From: Purshia tridentata
Lineage: Eukaryota; Streptophyta; Magnoliopsida; Rosales; Rosaceae
Direction of reading: 5' to 3'
Assembly (NCBI GenBank): GCA_003254885.1
Contig: QANT01001972.1
Location: 1-43,234, forward strand
DNA: 43,234 nucleotides
Shown: positions 1 through 10,300 of the stretch, one piece after another
Position numbering within the stretch: the stretch's first letter is position 1
Layout of the letters: every line of letters begins with the position of its first letter
Program-made: the position numbers and the translations under genes
The notes under the pieces: model-generated
Database searches by the model: none
Seen by the model: the letters and a program-made list of their open reading frames with translations, nothing else
Told to the model about the DNA's origin: nothing

Positions 1-572
1 AAAAATTTAAATAGACAAAAATAAGAGAAAATTATATTCATAGCTTTTAATTATAGGTTTTACCTTCGAACTTTTTTGTAATAATTTTCATGCGAGGATA
101 CATACAAGGGTTAATTACAAATAAATCAATCAAAAATTTCACAATTACATTTTTATCAATGCAGTTTTTTATAATTTCATTTTAGTCACTATTGACCAAA
201 AATGAATTGAATTTAGTAACTAAAGTGAGATATAGTTTTAAAATCTATTGATCTTTATGGAAAAGTAAAATTTACATTGATTATTATGTAATATTGAAAT
301 GTTTTATTGATTTAAATGTAATTTTCTATACATATACATATACAATGATATCACTTAAGGTACATAGAGCAATACATTTCGAATTAGGTAACAAATTTGC
401 AAAAAACATGAATTTTTGACACTAATTTCGAATTTAAGTATTTAGTAAATTATCATTTTAACCTAAACCTAAATTACCAAAAGGGACAAAAAATCCCAAC
501 CTAGCCACCCAAGTCCATAGCCCAACCCGATATTGACTTCGCTACACACCATGGTTCAACCCACCAGCATCG

Positions 573-666
573 ATCCTTCTCTCTCTTTCTCTTTCTTTCT
601 TTCTCTCTCTCTCTCCCCTTTCTCTCTTCTCTCCTTTTCCCTCTGTGTCTGGCTTCTCTCTCCTTC
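573..666. repeat. CT-rich low-complexity tract
   Basis: Almost pure pyrimidine on the plus strand, made of CT and CTTT runs. It produces an Arg/Glu/Lys-rich open frame on the other strand (501-821) that is a composition artefact. The surrounding 1-980 bp is AT-rich and I see no gene in it. Confidence 0.8.
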
Positions 667-1019
667 TCTCTCTCAAGTTCGGCGTCCGAGATGGGGTCGG
701 CGTTTGGGGTAGGGTGGTTGGGTTTTGTTTTTCTTTTTCTTTTTGTTGAGCAAGTATTTTGAGAAATAAAAAAAAATGTAATAAGAAAAAAATAAAAGTG
801 CGAGCATTCCTTAAAAAACATTATTTCACTCTTAACATTCTAACAATATAAATAAACCGCTTGGTCTCATCTCATGAGACTGCCAAATTAAGGATATATA
901 TGGACACCGAACGAGCAATAAAATGTTCTACAATTTGGAGAGATTATTTTTTCAAAAATTCTTCTTCATTGGAAACTCCAACATTAATTTGGGACTCTTA
1001 CTCAATAAATATAGAGGCT

Positions 1020-2225
1020 TTTAGATCTTAGTCCTTCAATAAGATTAAAAATTAAATAAGACTTCATGTAAGATTAGAAATTGATTTTAGTTCTTTAACT
1101 ATTTCCACATCAGCATTCATATTACAGCTCATATTTATTTATTTTTATTATTTTTATTATTTTATTTGTTCTCAAAATACCCTTGTGTTTAAGTATTTAA
1201 ATTTTGTATATTCCCCATTTGTAAGAGCCAATTTAGGATTGATTTGTCTTGATTGACTCCTATAATGATGCAAAACATTATACCTAAAAAAGCAAAGTTA
1301 CCAAAAACAAAATTAATTATCAAGATTAAGAATTATTATGCATAAAAAGAGAGAAATAAATAAAGTAAAACTAAAATATAAGAAATGTAAAAAAAATGCT
1401 TAAAATAAAGTACTTAAAGAACATACCTAAATAAAATACATATACTAGTGTACCTTTTAGCATACCTAGCCTATACTTTTCATATTAGTGTACCTACACT
1501 AGTGTGTCCTGTTAGCGTACCTATACTAGTGTGCTTGTATAACAACAAACCCAATTAAAATACCTACACAACAAACACAATTAAAATATCTACACAGGCA
1601 CCCCAACTAATCCGATCAAGTTCTTCACTCCTTGTTAAGCACCCTACTCTAATATAAAACTCTTGGCTGCCATTTTCACCTTGCCCATTGGATCCATGTT
1701 GTCTATGAATCCAAAGCATTCTCCCTCCTCTCTTTTTAAACCAAGATTACCATGTTGAATTTCATGTTTGAAATCTTTTGAGAAAATTTAAGATATTGCA
1801 GCTTGGGCAATTAATTACAGGTTAGGTTGATTTTGTGGGAGCTAAGGTTTTGTATGTAAATAATATCAAGGTCAATTAAATATATATTAAAATGGTGTAT
1901 TAAAATCTGGACTTATACTAGAAAGAGAAAAACAATTAGTTTACAAACAAACATCTTAATTAGGCCCCTAAATCTAAGCAACCAAATAAATGTAAATTCA
2001 TTTTGAATTTTGAATGAAATTAATTATGACAATAAAAGTAATTATCACAAGGGTATTATAGGGAGAGGGAAACCAAAAATATTATTAAAAAATAAAAATC
2101 TGATGTAAAATATGTAAGCTGACATGGATATAGAGTTAAAGGACTAAATTCAATTTTTGATCTTACATCAGTTATTAATCTAAACTTGAACTTATCAATG
2201 AATTAATATTTAGTTTTCTGATAAA
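1020..2225. mobile_element. Non-autonomous DNA element with long inverted ends
   Basis: The stretch at about 1020-1187 reappears inverted at about 2046-2225. Matching blocks in the same order are a 'gtaagat..aaattga.tttagt.ctttaact' block, a 'ccacatcagc / ccatgtcagc' block, an AT-rich block and finally 'atacccttgtg', which ends at 1187 and begins inverted near 2046. The arms are about 170 bp and diverged, enclosing about 860 bp with no coding capacity. Long inverted ends without an ORF suggest a Mutator-like or foldback element. The outer ends and target-site duplication could not be fixed by eye. Confidence 0.55.
1444..1540. repeat. Degenerate short tandem repeat
   Basis: Repeated variants of 'actagtgtacct' and 'tagcgtacctatactagtgt' lie inside the interior of the inverted-repeat element. 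No coding or RNA role is apparent. Confidence 0.5.
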
Positions 2226-2524
2226 TATATTACATACGCGATTTTTAACATGCAAAAAGCAAAGCTATACATATCAACCTTATTGCATGAGTCTCTCATA
2301 CACTTTCCTCACATTTTAATCCTTAAAATTAAAAGATTTCACGCTTGTAAACCAAAATTTTGAATGTGAAATTTAAAAAATTAAGCCATCAACGAGTGCT
2401 GATCTCGTAGGAAGTATACTTTTCAACTGCCAATCAATCACCATACTCTAGGTCAAGCACTTGAACTTGACCACGTAACAATTATCCTGCAAGTGATCAT
2501 CGCGAGATCATAGTAGAAGAATAT

Positions 2525-2735
2525 AATTGGGGACTCCATTTAATTACTTCAATACCCAAAAGTCAAGGTATAGCCTCATTTCCTACCTCGATCAGCATGA
2601 GCAATTCTTTAGTATGCACATATTCATCATTATTGTGCACACCCAAAGGCTATTCATGAACCAGCTAGCAGCCGTTGTCCACCATCAATCACCTCCTTTC
2701 ATAATTAAAGTGAATAAGAGCTCCTTCTTCGGACC
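2525..2735 (-). ncRNA. Decayed miR159-like hairpin (copy 6, distal)
   Basis: This is the copy furthest from the nearest promoter. The 5' arm on the minus strand keeps 'GGAGCTCTTATTCACTTTAA'. The 3' arm (about 2528-2554) is disrupted in the region that should carry the mature RNA: an extra 'attaa'-like insertion breaks the duplex and the GAGCTCC core reads GGAGTCC. The loop-proximal block ('aaaggctattcatgaac' on plus) is still recognisable. It probably no longer yields a precise miRNA. Confidence 0.55.
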
Positions 2736-3065
2736 TCTAATATATACACCAACTCCCATTAATAAAAATAAAAAGTTTATTTGCAAAAATGCTTTTTGAA
2801 ACTAATTTCAATTCTCACTTTTTCTCGAACTTAACAAATGATTCTTATAATACAAGTTCCGTCAACTCCATCCCTTAATTAGTCCGTTAAAACTACCGAT
2901 GCAGCGCGAACGTGGTTGAACATTTTGATAATTTACTAGCCTAAAAATATGTGAATAAGACTGAAAACACGCCAAATAAGTGCCACATCAATTTTTGTAA
3001 AGGACTATGGGACCCCAAGTTGTGCGCATTGAGGAAACATTAATTAACATTTACTCATTTAGGAA

Positions 3066-3256
3066 GACCACAATGGGGAGCTCTCTTCACCACAATACCC
3101 AAATGATAAAGTTAGCCTCGTCTCCTACCTCATGCAAACCCTTAACATGCACATACCCATTGTTGTCGTGTGCACCCAAAGGGTATTCATGAACTAGCAG
3201 CCGTGTACCATCACCTTCTTTCAGAATTGTAGTGAATAAGAGCTCCCCAATTGGAT
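3066..3256 (-). ncRNA. MIR159-like precursor hairpin (copy 5)
   Basis: A long foldback on the minus strand. The 5' arm carries 'GGGGAGCTCTTATTCACTAC'. The 3' arm, at 3076-3096, holds the predicted mature RNA, whose core reads TTGTGGTGAAGAGAGCTCCC. Compared with the copy at 6.6 kb, the predicted miRNA differs at positions 5, 6, 13 and 21. A second paired block lies near the loop (plus-strand 'aaagggtattcatgaac' against 'catgcaaacccttaacatgc'). It sits 134 bp from the next hairpin and has no promoter of its own that I can see, so it may be co-transcribed with the copy at 3.65 kb. Confidence 0.7.
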
Positions 3257-3389
3257 TGCCCTAATGTATACCGAAACTCTAAACAATAAGTCTAAATTAA
3301 CACACACATATATGCTTATACACACACACACAAATAAAAAACATTAACATTTGAAGCAAAAAGAAAAAGAAAAAATTAGCATTTAGGAA

Positions 3390-3594
3390 GACCATAATAG
3401 GGAGCTTTCTTCACCCCAGTACCAAAAATGATCAAAGTACGCAGTCTCGTCTCCTACCTCATGCAAACCCTTAGTATATGCACATACCTATCGCTGTCAT
3501 GTGCACTCAAAGGGGTATTGATGAACAAGCAGTCGTTATCCACCTACATCACCTCCTTTTTGAATTGGAGTGAATAAGAGCTCCCCAATTGGAC
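3390..3594 (-). ncRNA. MIR159-like precursor hairpin (copy 4)
   Basis: A minus-strand foldback. The 5' arm has 'GGGGAGCTCTTATTCACTCC'. The 3' arm has the predicted mature RNA at 3400-3420, with core CTGGGGTGAAGAAAGCTCCC. Relative to the 6.6 kb copy, positions 2, 6, 13, 14 and 21 differ, so its target range should differ. The loop-proximal paired block is present ('aaaggggtattgatgaac' on plus). It lies 51 bp from the hairpin at 3.65 kb and probably shares its transcript. Confidence 0.7.
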
Positions 3595-3644
3595 TTACCC
3601 CACATAATATAAATATATACCCCAAAATTATAACATTTATAAAG

Positions 3645-3836
3645 TCCATAATTGGGAGCTCCATTCACTCCAATACCAAACAGATCAAGATAGCCTCGTC
3701 TTTTACTTCATGTAAATCCTTAGCATGCGCATATACATTAATTATAATTGTGCACACCCAAAGGGTATACATGAACAAGCAGCTGTGGTCTACCATCACC
3801 TCTTTTAAGAGTTGGAGTGAATAGGAGCTCCCAATC
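3645..3836 (-). ncRNA. MIR159-like precursor hairpin (copy 3, near-perfect stem)
   Basis: The basal stem pairs ATTGGGAGCTCC-ATTCACTCCAA with the same sequence carrying one extra T, so the duplex of about 24 bp has only a single bulge. The predicted mature RNA lies in the 3' arm of the minus strand at 3654-3674 (core TTGGAGTGAATGGAGCTCCC). It differs from the 6.6 kb copy at position 12 (G to U) and at the 3' end. A TATA box lies about 100 bp upstream (3935-3942 on the minus strand). This is the first hairpin of a possible four-hairpin transcript running down to 2.5 kb. Confidence 0.8.
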
Positions 3837-3904
3837 GGTACCCACCTAATTAATATATGTATATATATCACTACTACTTGAATCATGGGAAGCAATATAT
3901 ATTT

Positions 3905-4330
3905 CGCTTTGAGAATTGGCAGACCTTGGGGGTGTTTATATACCCTATAAAGGACTTGGGTAATTAGTTAGATCAAATCAGGGCCATTGATTTTAACAGA
4001 TTTAGAATTAATGAGAGAATCTGATAATGAGATTTTCTTACTCAGAAATTGGTGAAAGTTGCATAGTAAGCACAGAGAAATTAATTAATGCTGATTGAGC
4101 TTCTTTTTTTGTCCTAACTTTCCAATTATGTTTATTTTCATTGGTTATGTTATATTATATATTCATACACAATATATTTATGATCACACAACCTAGAATT
4201 TGAAGGTCCCACACATGTGGAGTTGCTTCTAAGTGCGGATTTATCTACCATCGATTTGTATAGGTATATATATAGATATATTATATGTCTAGTGGAATTG
4301 GCGTCACATAATTAGATCTTTGGGCCTCGA
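3905..4330 (-). promoter_or_regulatory. Promoter of hairpin unit 3
   Basis: A minus-strand TATATAAA (plus 'tttatata', 3935-3942) predicts transcription starting near 3905, about 70 bp before the hairpin. Two blocks are shared with the promoters at 6.9 and 9.9 kb: plus 'aaatcagggccatt' at about 3975 and 'ggtcccac' at 4205-4212, which matches the class I TCP-site consensus GGNCCCAC. A third shared block, 'gtggaattggcgtcacat', lies near 4292-4310. Confidence 0.65.
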
Positions 4331-5930
4331 TATAGGTCCCAAAACGTTTTAGTACTTAAACATCTTGGTTTTGGAGGACTTGCATGAAACCAAGGTTTTG
4401 ATTCAGCCTTAATTACATGTCGGCTAAAAATTAAGAAACCTAAGAAACATAAGATCCCAAGTGGAGACCATCTCTAAGTATCCAAGATCCAAAACAGAGT
4501 ACCCGAACAATCAACAACCATAAGCCTGCAAATAAAACAACACATACAAGGACAAAATCATGACAAATATGAGGAACAAATCGAGAGAAATTATTTGTAC
4601 TAAAAGAACGAAAAAGTCAATTCAAGAGATCGGGTTAAGGAAAGGAAAACCATGGTTAGGGAGAAAAATGGGAACACTATATTTTGGGCTCGGGAGAAAA
4701 TATCGAATGGGAAAGGAAAAAGGTGGGTAAAGTAAACAGGCAAAAAAATCGAGTAAAGGATTACCACCGACTCTCATATTGAAAGCGGAAGTTAAGGGAA
4801 AGTGAGAGAGTATATATATAGAGAGGGAATAAGTCTCTCTCTAGCTAGAAACCTCACCAACTATGTTTATCATTGTCCTTATATAATAAACGGAGCAGCT
4901 CAAGTTAATTAGATGATAACATGCAACAATTAAGAAACTTCATCAAATCATTTTTTTTTTTTGAAATTTAATTAATAGAGGGTGTAAAAATAAAATAGGT
5001 AAGAAAATAAGATAAAAGGGTAAGAATATATGAATATTTATTTATTTGAAGAGAAAAGACAAAAAAGTAGACCCTATCACAAAAAGAAATACATAATTTT
5101 GTGAAATGGGGATGGAGGAGTTCCAAAAATGGATCCAAGCATTGTTCAACATTGATTTTAATGCATATATAGATTTTAATGCTTCATGATCAACATTGAT
5201 TTTTCAGAAAATTGGTTCTGAGGTTCCCACTAGAGGTTATGGCGCCTTATTATAATTAATCTTGTGTTTGAAGGCCATGTCATTGAAGAAACTGAACTCT
5301 TCATAGAGGGATATATACATTTGCTGTTTGGACCAAATTAAGCTGCTAGCTTCCACAGACAAATTAAAGGTAGCAATATCCATACGTAACCACCGTGCAT
5401 CAAGATCGTCTAGAACTCTAGCTAGCTTTGAAAACCAAAACATTCCACTTCATCCATTGTACATGATCGATTGAGTGGATTGTAGATTATAAATGAATAT
5501 TTAAGAGAAAAGAAGCTAGAGAGAGATGGAGAGAGAAGGGAGATAGCAAGATAGAAATGCAGAGAGTGGGAGGGAGAAAAGAGTTCGGAGTTCCTGAAGG
5601 GGCTTCTTCAATTTTTAAGGTGCGTTGAGAAAAAATTAATTATTGACCAAAATACCCCTCATAAGAGTCATAAAGAGTTCACGTGCAAATCTAACCCGAA
5701 AAAAACATTAACCGATCAGACGTTGGATACGATATTGATATATGTTAACAAAGTTTGAGGGCCTGAAGCCAGCTAACTGATTAGAAATTCGAGATCACAT
5801 TAATGATTAGACGATGATTCAGGGCGCGCATTGGTGAATAAAAAAAAAAAATCCTTGTATTATATTGTTAAAATAATGTAACATTCACAAGGTAATTAAG
5901 ATGAAAACAGTAAAACACTAGCAACTTAAT
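4331..5930. other. Intergenic; 5'-leader-like stretch at 5240-5640
   Basis: No gene is recognised. Read on the minus strand, 5640-5450 is pyrimidine-rich like a plant 5' leader and is followed by clustered ATG codons, including one opening a 68-codon frame (5443-5237) that resembles no family I know. A purine-rich segment with 'tatatatagagaggg' lies near 4810-4830. The stretch may be transcribed, or may be a relic. Confidence 0.4.
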
Positions 5931-6589
5931 TTTTAGTACACCCATGTGTGCTATCAAGAACAACAGTACTTGTACTTCACAGGGTATAAAGAAATACAGA
6001 CGCTCCTAGCTCGCTTAACTTGAAAATGTATATGGCAGGTTTCTAGCAGTTGCAAAATCACATCTGGATGGTCAGATTACCCTCTGAGTCTGGATGAATG
6101 CTTCATGAACATGAACTGCCTATTTTCGATCTGTATTCTAATTTACCAAACAACCGAGTAAGCTGGTGGAAAATAGAAAACAAATTCATATGGAAAATAA
6201 ATTATAACCCAAACCAACATATATCCTTGGTGCGCGCATCGATCTATATATTAATATGCACATTTCTTATGGAAAGTTGTGCATAACTTATTAAAGGTTC
6301 TGCATTATGAATAAGAAAAGCAAAATTGTAGGGTTAAATTAATAAAAGATATATAAGAGCAGAAAATACTTAAATTAATTATCTTGAGATCCTAGCTAGC
6401 TAGTAGAAAAATAAAAAATTATATATAATTTTTACCATTATGCTTCAGACATAAGTAAACAATTAATGAATGCCGGCCCCCAACATTGATCTCATATACC
6501 GAAAAAAAAAAAAACGACTCAATCTGATTAATGAACCAAACGAAAAATCGTTATTGAACTCACAAAACACAGACATTTATAAAGGAAGA

Positions 6590-6774
6590 CCATTAGGAGC
6601 TCCCTTCACTCCAATACCAAAAAGATCAAGGTAACCTCATCTCCCACCTCATGCAAACCCTTAATATGCACGCATTTATCATTAACATGCGCACTTAAAG
6701 GGTATTCATGAACTGGCAGTTGTGGTCTCACCATCACCTCCTTTCAGAGTTGGAGTGCTGAGAGCTCCATTTGG
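6590..6774 (-). ncRNA. MIR159C-like: MIR159 precursor hairpin (copy 2, canonical-like mature)
   Basis: A foldback of about 185 nt on the minus strand. The predicted mature RNA sits in the 3' arm at 6595-6615, with core TTGGAGTGAAGGGAGCTCCT. From memory this differs from Arabidopsis miR159c only at positions 1 and 7, and from miR319 at one internal base over the shared core. The 5' arm ('GGAGCTCTCAGCACTCCAAC') pairs with it over about 16 of 20 positions. A second strongly paired block near the loop joins 6649-6669 to 6698-6714. This long stem with two conserved blocks is the architecture of MIR159/MIR319 precursors, which are known to be processed from loop to base. The mature sequence should still pair with GAMYB target sites. 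Confidence 0.85.
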
Positions 6775-6844
6775 ACCCTAATTGCCACTACCTAAAACCC
6801 TAATTAATACCCAACTGGAAACATACATATAGGAAGCAATACTG

Positions 6845-7170
6845 GCTATGCAGAATAGGCAGACCTAGGGGGTGCTTATATAGGCTAGGACTTGGGTTTT
6901 GATGAAATCAGGGCCATTAATTGATTTTCAAAGATTTTGTATTAAAGAAAGAATCCGATAATGGAATTCTCTTGTCCAACAATTGGCGAAACGTTGCATT
7001 AGTACTGGGAGAGACTATTTTTTAGTGCAGCTGATTGAGCATCTTTTATCTAACTTTCCAACTATATGGTTATAATTGGTTGCTATAGTATAAAATCTTA
7101 TATAGCTAAGTGGGTGTGAATCTTTATGATCAGAGGCTCTATAATTTGTAGGTCCCACAACTGAATTGCT
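6845..7170 (-). promoter_or_regulatory. Promoter of hairpin unit 2
   Basis: A minus-strand TATATAAG (plus 'cttatata', 6875-6882) lies about 100 bp upstream of the hairpin, predicting a start near 6845. Plus 'gaaatcagggccatt' at about 6904-6918 and 'ggtcccac' at 7151-7158 are shared with the other two promoters at similar spacing (about 270 bp from the TATA box to ggtcccac). Confidence 0.65.
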
Positions 7171-7330
7171 TCCAAGTGTGCTTGTCTGGATTGACCATCT
7201 GATTGATAGATTTTTGCTTCTTTTTTTTTTTCATTTGAAAGAGTCTGATTGGTAATTGTTTTTATTTTATTTTAAGTGGAGTTGGTGACATAATTAAATT
7301 AGATCCTTTTGGTCTGGATAGGTTGGTAAA

Positions 7331-8895
7331 AATTTCGGTAAAGCATGATCGACTTAAATCAGCCTATCAGAGCTAAAATCTATAATTTAAGGCGAGGAAA
7401 AGGAAAATAAATTTAGCTTGAAGCAAAAGTATAGAAGCCAACATTTTGAAGGGGCCCAAAAATTCAGTATATTATGAAAAATTTGAAAAATAAGTCACAA
7501 TTAATTGATCCTAAACATTTTTTTTTTGAATCTAGAAATCTGATCATTTAGTATATAGTACTTGATTGAGCTCCCGTAAAAAAGTGTTCTAACTCTCGCC
7601 AAGTAGTATTCAAATCTTGTCGAATAATGCTCATAAGGGATTCAAGCATTTTTCAATAAGAGCTCGAAAACTACTTGAAGATTGAATTTCTAAATTCTAA
7701 AAAAATGATTAAAATTCTCTAACAGAAAAACAAATGTTAGTTTTCTTGGAGTAAAGATACCAAATTCAACCTTCGTGTTTATCAAGAAGAAAAAAAAATC
7801 AACCTTGGTATGGATCGAATACGGAAGGTTACTAGAGTAATTAAAGCCACTTTCGATGAATAACAAAAAGATGCGATTGTCAAGCAATCTTCAACTAAAA
7901 CTTCGTTCGCGGAGATTCAAAACCAACATATGCACAAGTTTGAATTCAATCCTCTTTGATTTATTATTTTTTTTATGCGTGCAAATATTGTACGTATAAA
8001 TTTCTAAACTTAATTGTCATTTTAGAATTAATTTTATCTAATTCTTACACTTAATCCAGAATTAATTTGGACATAAGCATCAAAATGAATAAGCAGAGGA
8101 TCTATCTCACTATCAATTGAACTATTTTCCAATCACATGAATTAACTAGTCATATCTTCTTGCTACGTTTTGGCTCCTATGTTTCTTAAAGGTGTTTGAC
8201 AAAATGCCTCAAAGTGGTGGCAATTCCTACTTCTTAAACTAAGAGGCAAGGCAGCATTGACACTCATGCATATAAAAATTTATGGATCCGGCAGCTTCTT
8301 GTAACCAAGGCTAGCCAGTCAAATCTTTTTCTTATTCAAAAATTTGTCATATATATTTATTTAACCAATAAATTAAGTAAATATTTCATTTTAAAGCAGA
8401 CTGCTTTGACTTTTCTATTATTGGTTTTGTTTTTCGTTCACAAGAATGTATAGCATTTTGAAAATTTTGATTATGTAAAGTCTTAATTATAACATTTACA
8501 CAATATTGAGAGTGCAAATGTGTTATCAAGAATAAGAGGGTATACACTTGACAATATATATACAGAATCACTGCATATATAAACACGTACTGGTTTCATT
8601 CATCCTCAGTGCAAGAGGATTTAAAGTCGATTATGAATCCCACATTGAGTATGTGTGTCATCTGGTGAAGGACACGTGGTTACCTAATTGAACAGGACTA
8701 AGAGTAAACTTCAATGTCACTCCAAAGAAAAACTTTATACATTCGATCAGAATCTCTCAGATGATACATGTATCCAAGGTGACATATGTATTTGCCTAAT
8801 TAATTTCAAGGGTACTATCTAATTAATTATAATGAACATCGATCTTGAATAATCAGTTTGCAGGCCTGCTTCATTTGAACTCAAATTCTTAATGA
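7331..8895. other. Intergenic spacer between hairpin units
   Basis: AT-rich sequence without a recognisable gene, hairpin or transposon end. The small open frames here (7690-7887, 8386-8586) have no recognisable domain. Confidence 0.5.
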
Positions 8896-9587
8896 AATAA
8901 ATACAAGTAACAAGGGTTATATGCCATGTCTGCAGAGTTGGCTAGACGTATATACTGCAGGCGTTCCTAGCTGGCTTTAACTTCAAACTTTTCTGGTAGT
9001 TCCAAAATCACATGATCGATCTGCACAGTCAGTCTTAAGAGTCTCACATGAAGCAGCTATTTATTTCCTGTAATGTTAATTAGTAGGAAAAAGAAAACGA
9101 AAACAGAAATATTAGTATATAAAATAAGTAAAGATCATCCAAATAGGTTCTTGGTGCATCTATATATACACATGCACACATTGTCTTACAGAGCACAAGG
9201 GGGGCATTAATCTTGAATTTATCAATATATCTCAGGAGGTTTAACATATAACTTAAAAAAGTTAAATTTGTGCAATGATAGAAAGTTTAGAAGTGTATGA
9301 TAAAAAACACGAAAAGAAGGAAACAGAAAGTATAGAAAAGTACTTAAAATTATAAAATAAAAACAAGTAAAATATATAATATATAGTTTGCTCACTAGCT
9401 AATTAACATGCTTACAATAACATATACTTGAAAAAAAAAAAATTCATGCTAATTAGGATTAAATATAGAATGCCCCAACAATCTCATACACCAACCCCAT
9501 ATGCATCCAATTGAGAAATAATTAAATAATTAAACACATACGTACGCATACACAAGTTAATATAAGAAACAAAGTTTAGGAAGACCA

Positions 9588-9774
9588 TTAGGATCGAGCT
9601 CCCTTCACTCCAATACCAAAACAATCATAGTAGCCTCGTCTCCCACTTCATGCAAACCCTTAGCATGCACATACTCGCTGCTGTATATTGTGTGCATCTA
9701 GGGGTATACATGAACTAGCAGTCGTGGTCTACCATCACTTTCTTTCAGAGTTGGAGCGCTGAGAGCTCCATTTG
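9588..9774 (-). ncRNA. MIR159C-like: MIR159 precursor hairpin (copy 1, canonical-like mature)
   Basis: A minus-strand foldback closely related to the 6.6 kb copy. The predicted mature RNA in the 3' arm at 9594-9614 has core TTGGAGTGAAGGGAGCTCGA: the first 19 positions are identical to the 6.6 kb copy and the last two differ (GA instead of CU). The 5' arm reads 'GGAGCTCTCAGCGCTCCAAC'. The loop-proximal block is conserved ('aggggtatacatgaac' on plus). It has its own TATA promoter. Confidence 0.83.
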
Positions 9775-9883
9775 GACCCCACCTTAAACCCAAACCCTAA
9801 CACGATAAAACCCTAAAACACACACATGTAAGCTTAAATAGCAGTAGTAGTACCACTGGAAACATATATAGGAAGAGATAATT

Positions 9884-10300
9884 GACTATGAGTATAGGCA
9901 GAGTTGGGGGGTGTTTATATAGGCTGGGACTTGGGCTTACATGAAATCAGGGCCATCAATTTCCAAAGATTTAATAATAAAGAAAGAATCCCATAATGGG
10001 ATTTTCTTGTCCAAAGATTGGTGAAACGTTGCATTAGTAAGGAGTTGATTATTTTTTTTTTGGCCAGAGTAAGGAGTTGATTATTAATTACTAATTAGTG
10101 CAGCTAATTGAGCATCTTTTATCGTTAACTTTCCAACTATAAGTTATCATTCGTTGTATATATAATCATAAATAGCCAAGTGGGTGTGTGTCTCCATGAT
10201 CAACGGCTCTAGTATTTGTGGGTCCCATGCTTGTGTGGCCTTGACCATTTGATTGGTAGATTTGTATATTTTAAGTGGAATTGGTGTCACATATATAATA
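9884..10300 (-). promoter_or_regulatory. Promoter of hairpin unit 1
   Basis: A minus-strand TATATAAA (plus 'tttatata', 9914-9921) predicts a start near 9884. Plus 'gaaatcagggccat' at about 9943-9956 and 'ggtcccat' at 10221-10228 correspond to blocks in the other two promoters. Here the last base of the TCP-like site has changed. Confidence 0.65.

Larger units (their letters stand above)
5960..7330. repeat. Segmental duplication unit 1 (hairpin plus flanks)
   Basis: Matches the unit at about 8900-10310 in order. Shared parts are a downstream block ('cctagctcgctt' near 6005, against 'cctagctggctt' near 8967), the hairpin, the TATA promoter and a distal block ('tttaagtggagttggtgaca' near 7273, against 'ttttaagtggaattggtgtc' near 10270). 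The period is about 3 kb. The promoter half is also shared with 3905-4330. Confidence 0.65.

Noticed and set aside
501..821. 106-residue Arg/Glu/Lys-rich frame on the minus strand
   Set aside because: It is produced by the CT-rich tract; no domain, and no leader or splice context.
3645..3836. Plus-strand reading of the hairpins as miRNA precursors
   Set aside because: The miR159/319 core in the 3' arm followed by the stem base, and the TATA boxes on the other side, both fit only the minus strand.
2527..3895. Short open frames across 2.5-3.9 kb sharing peptides such as 'HTQR'
   Set aside because: The shared peptides come from the repeated hairpins being translated. They are on the wrong strand or interrupt the foldback, and the copies are not in a consistent frame.
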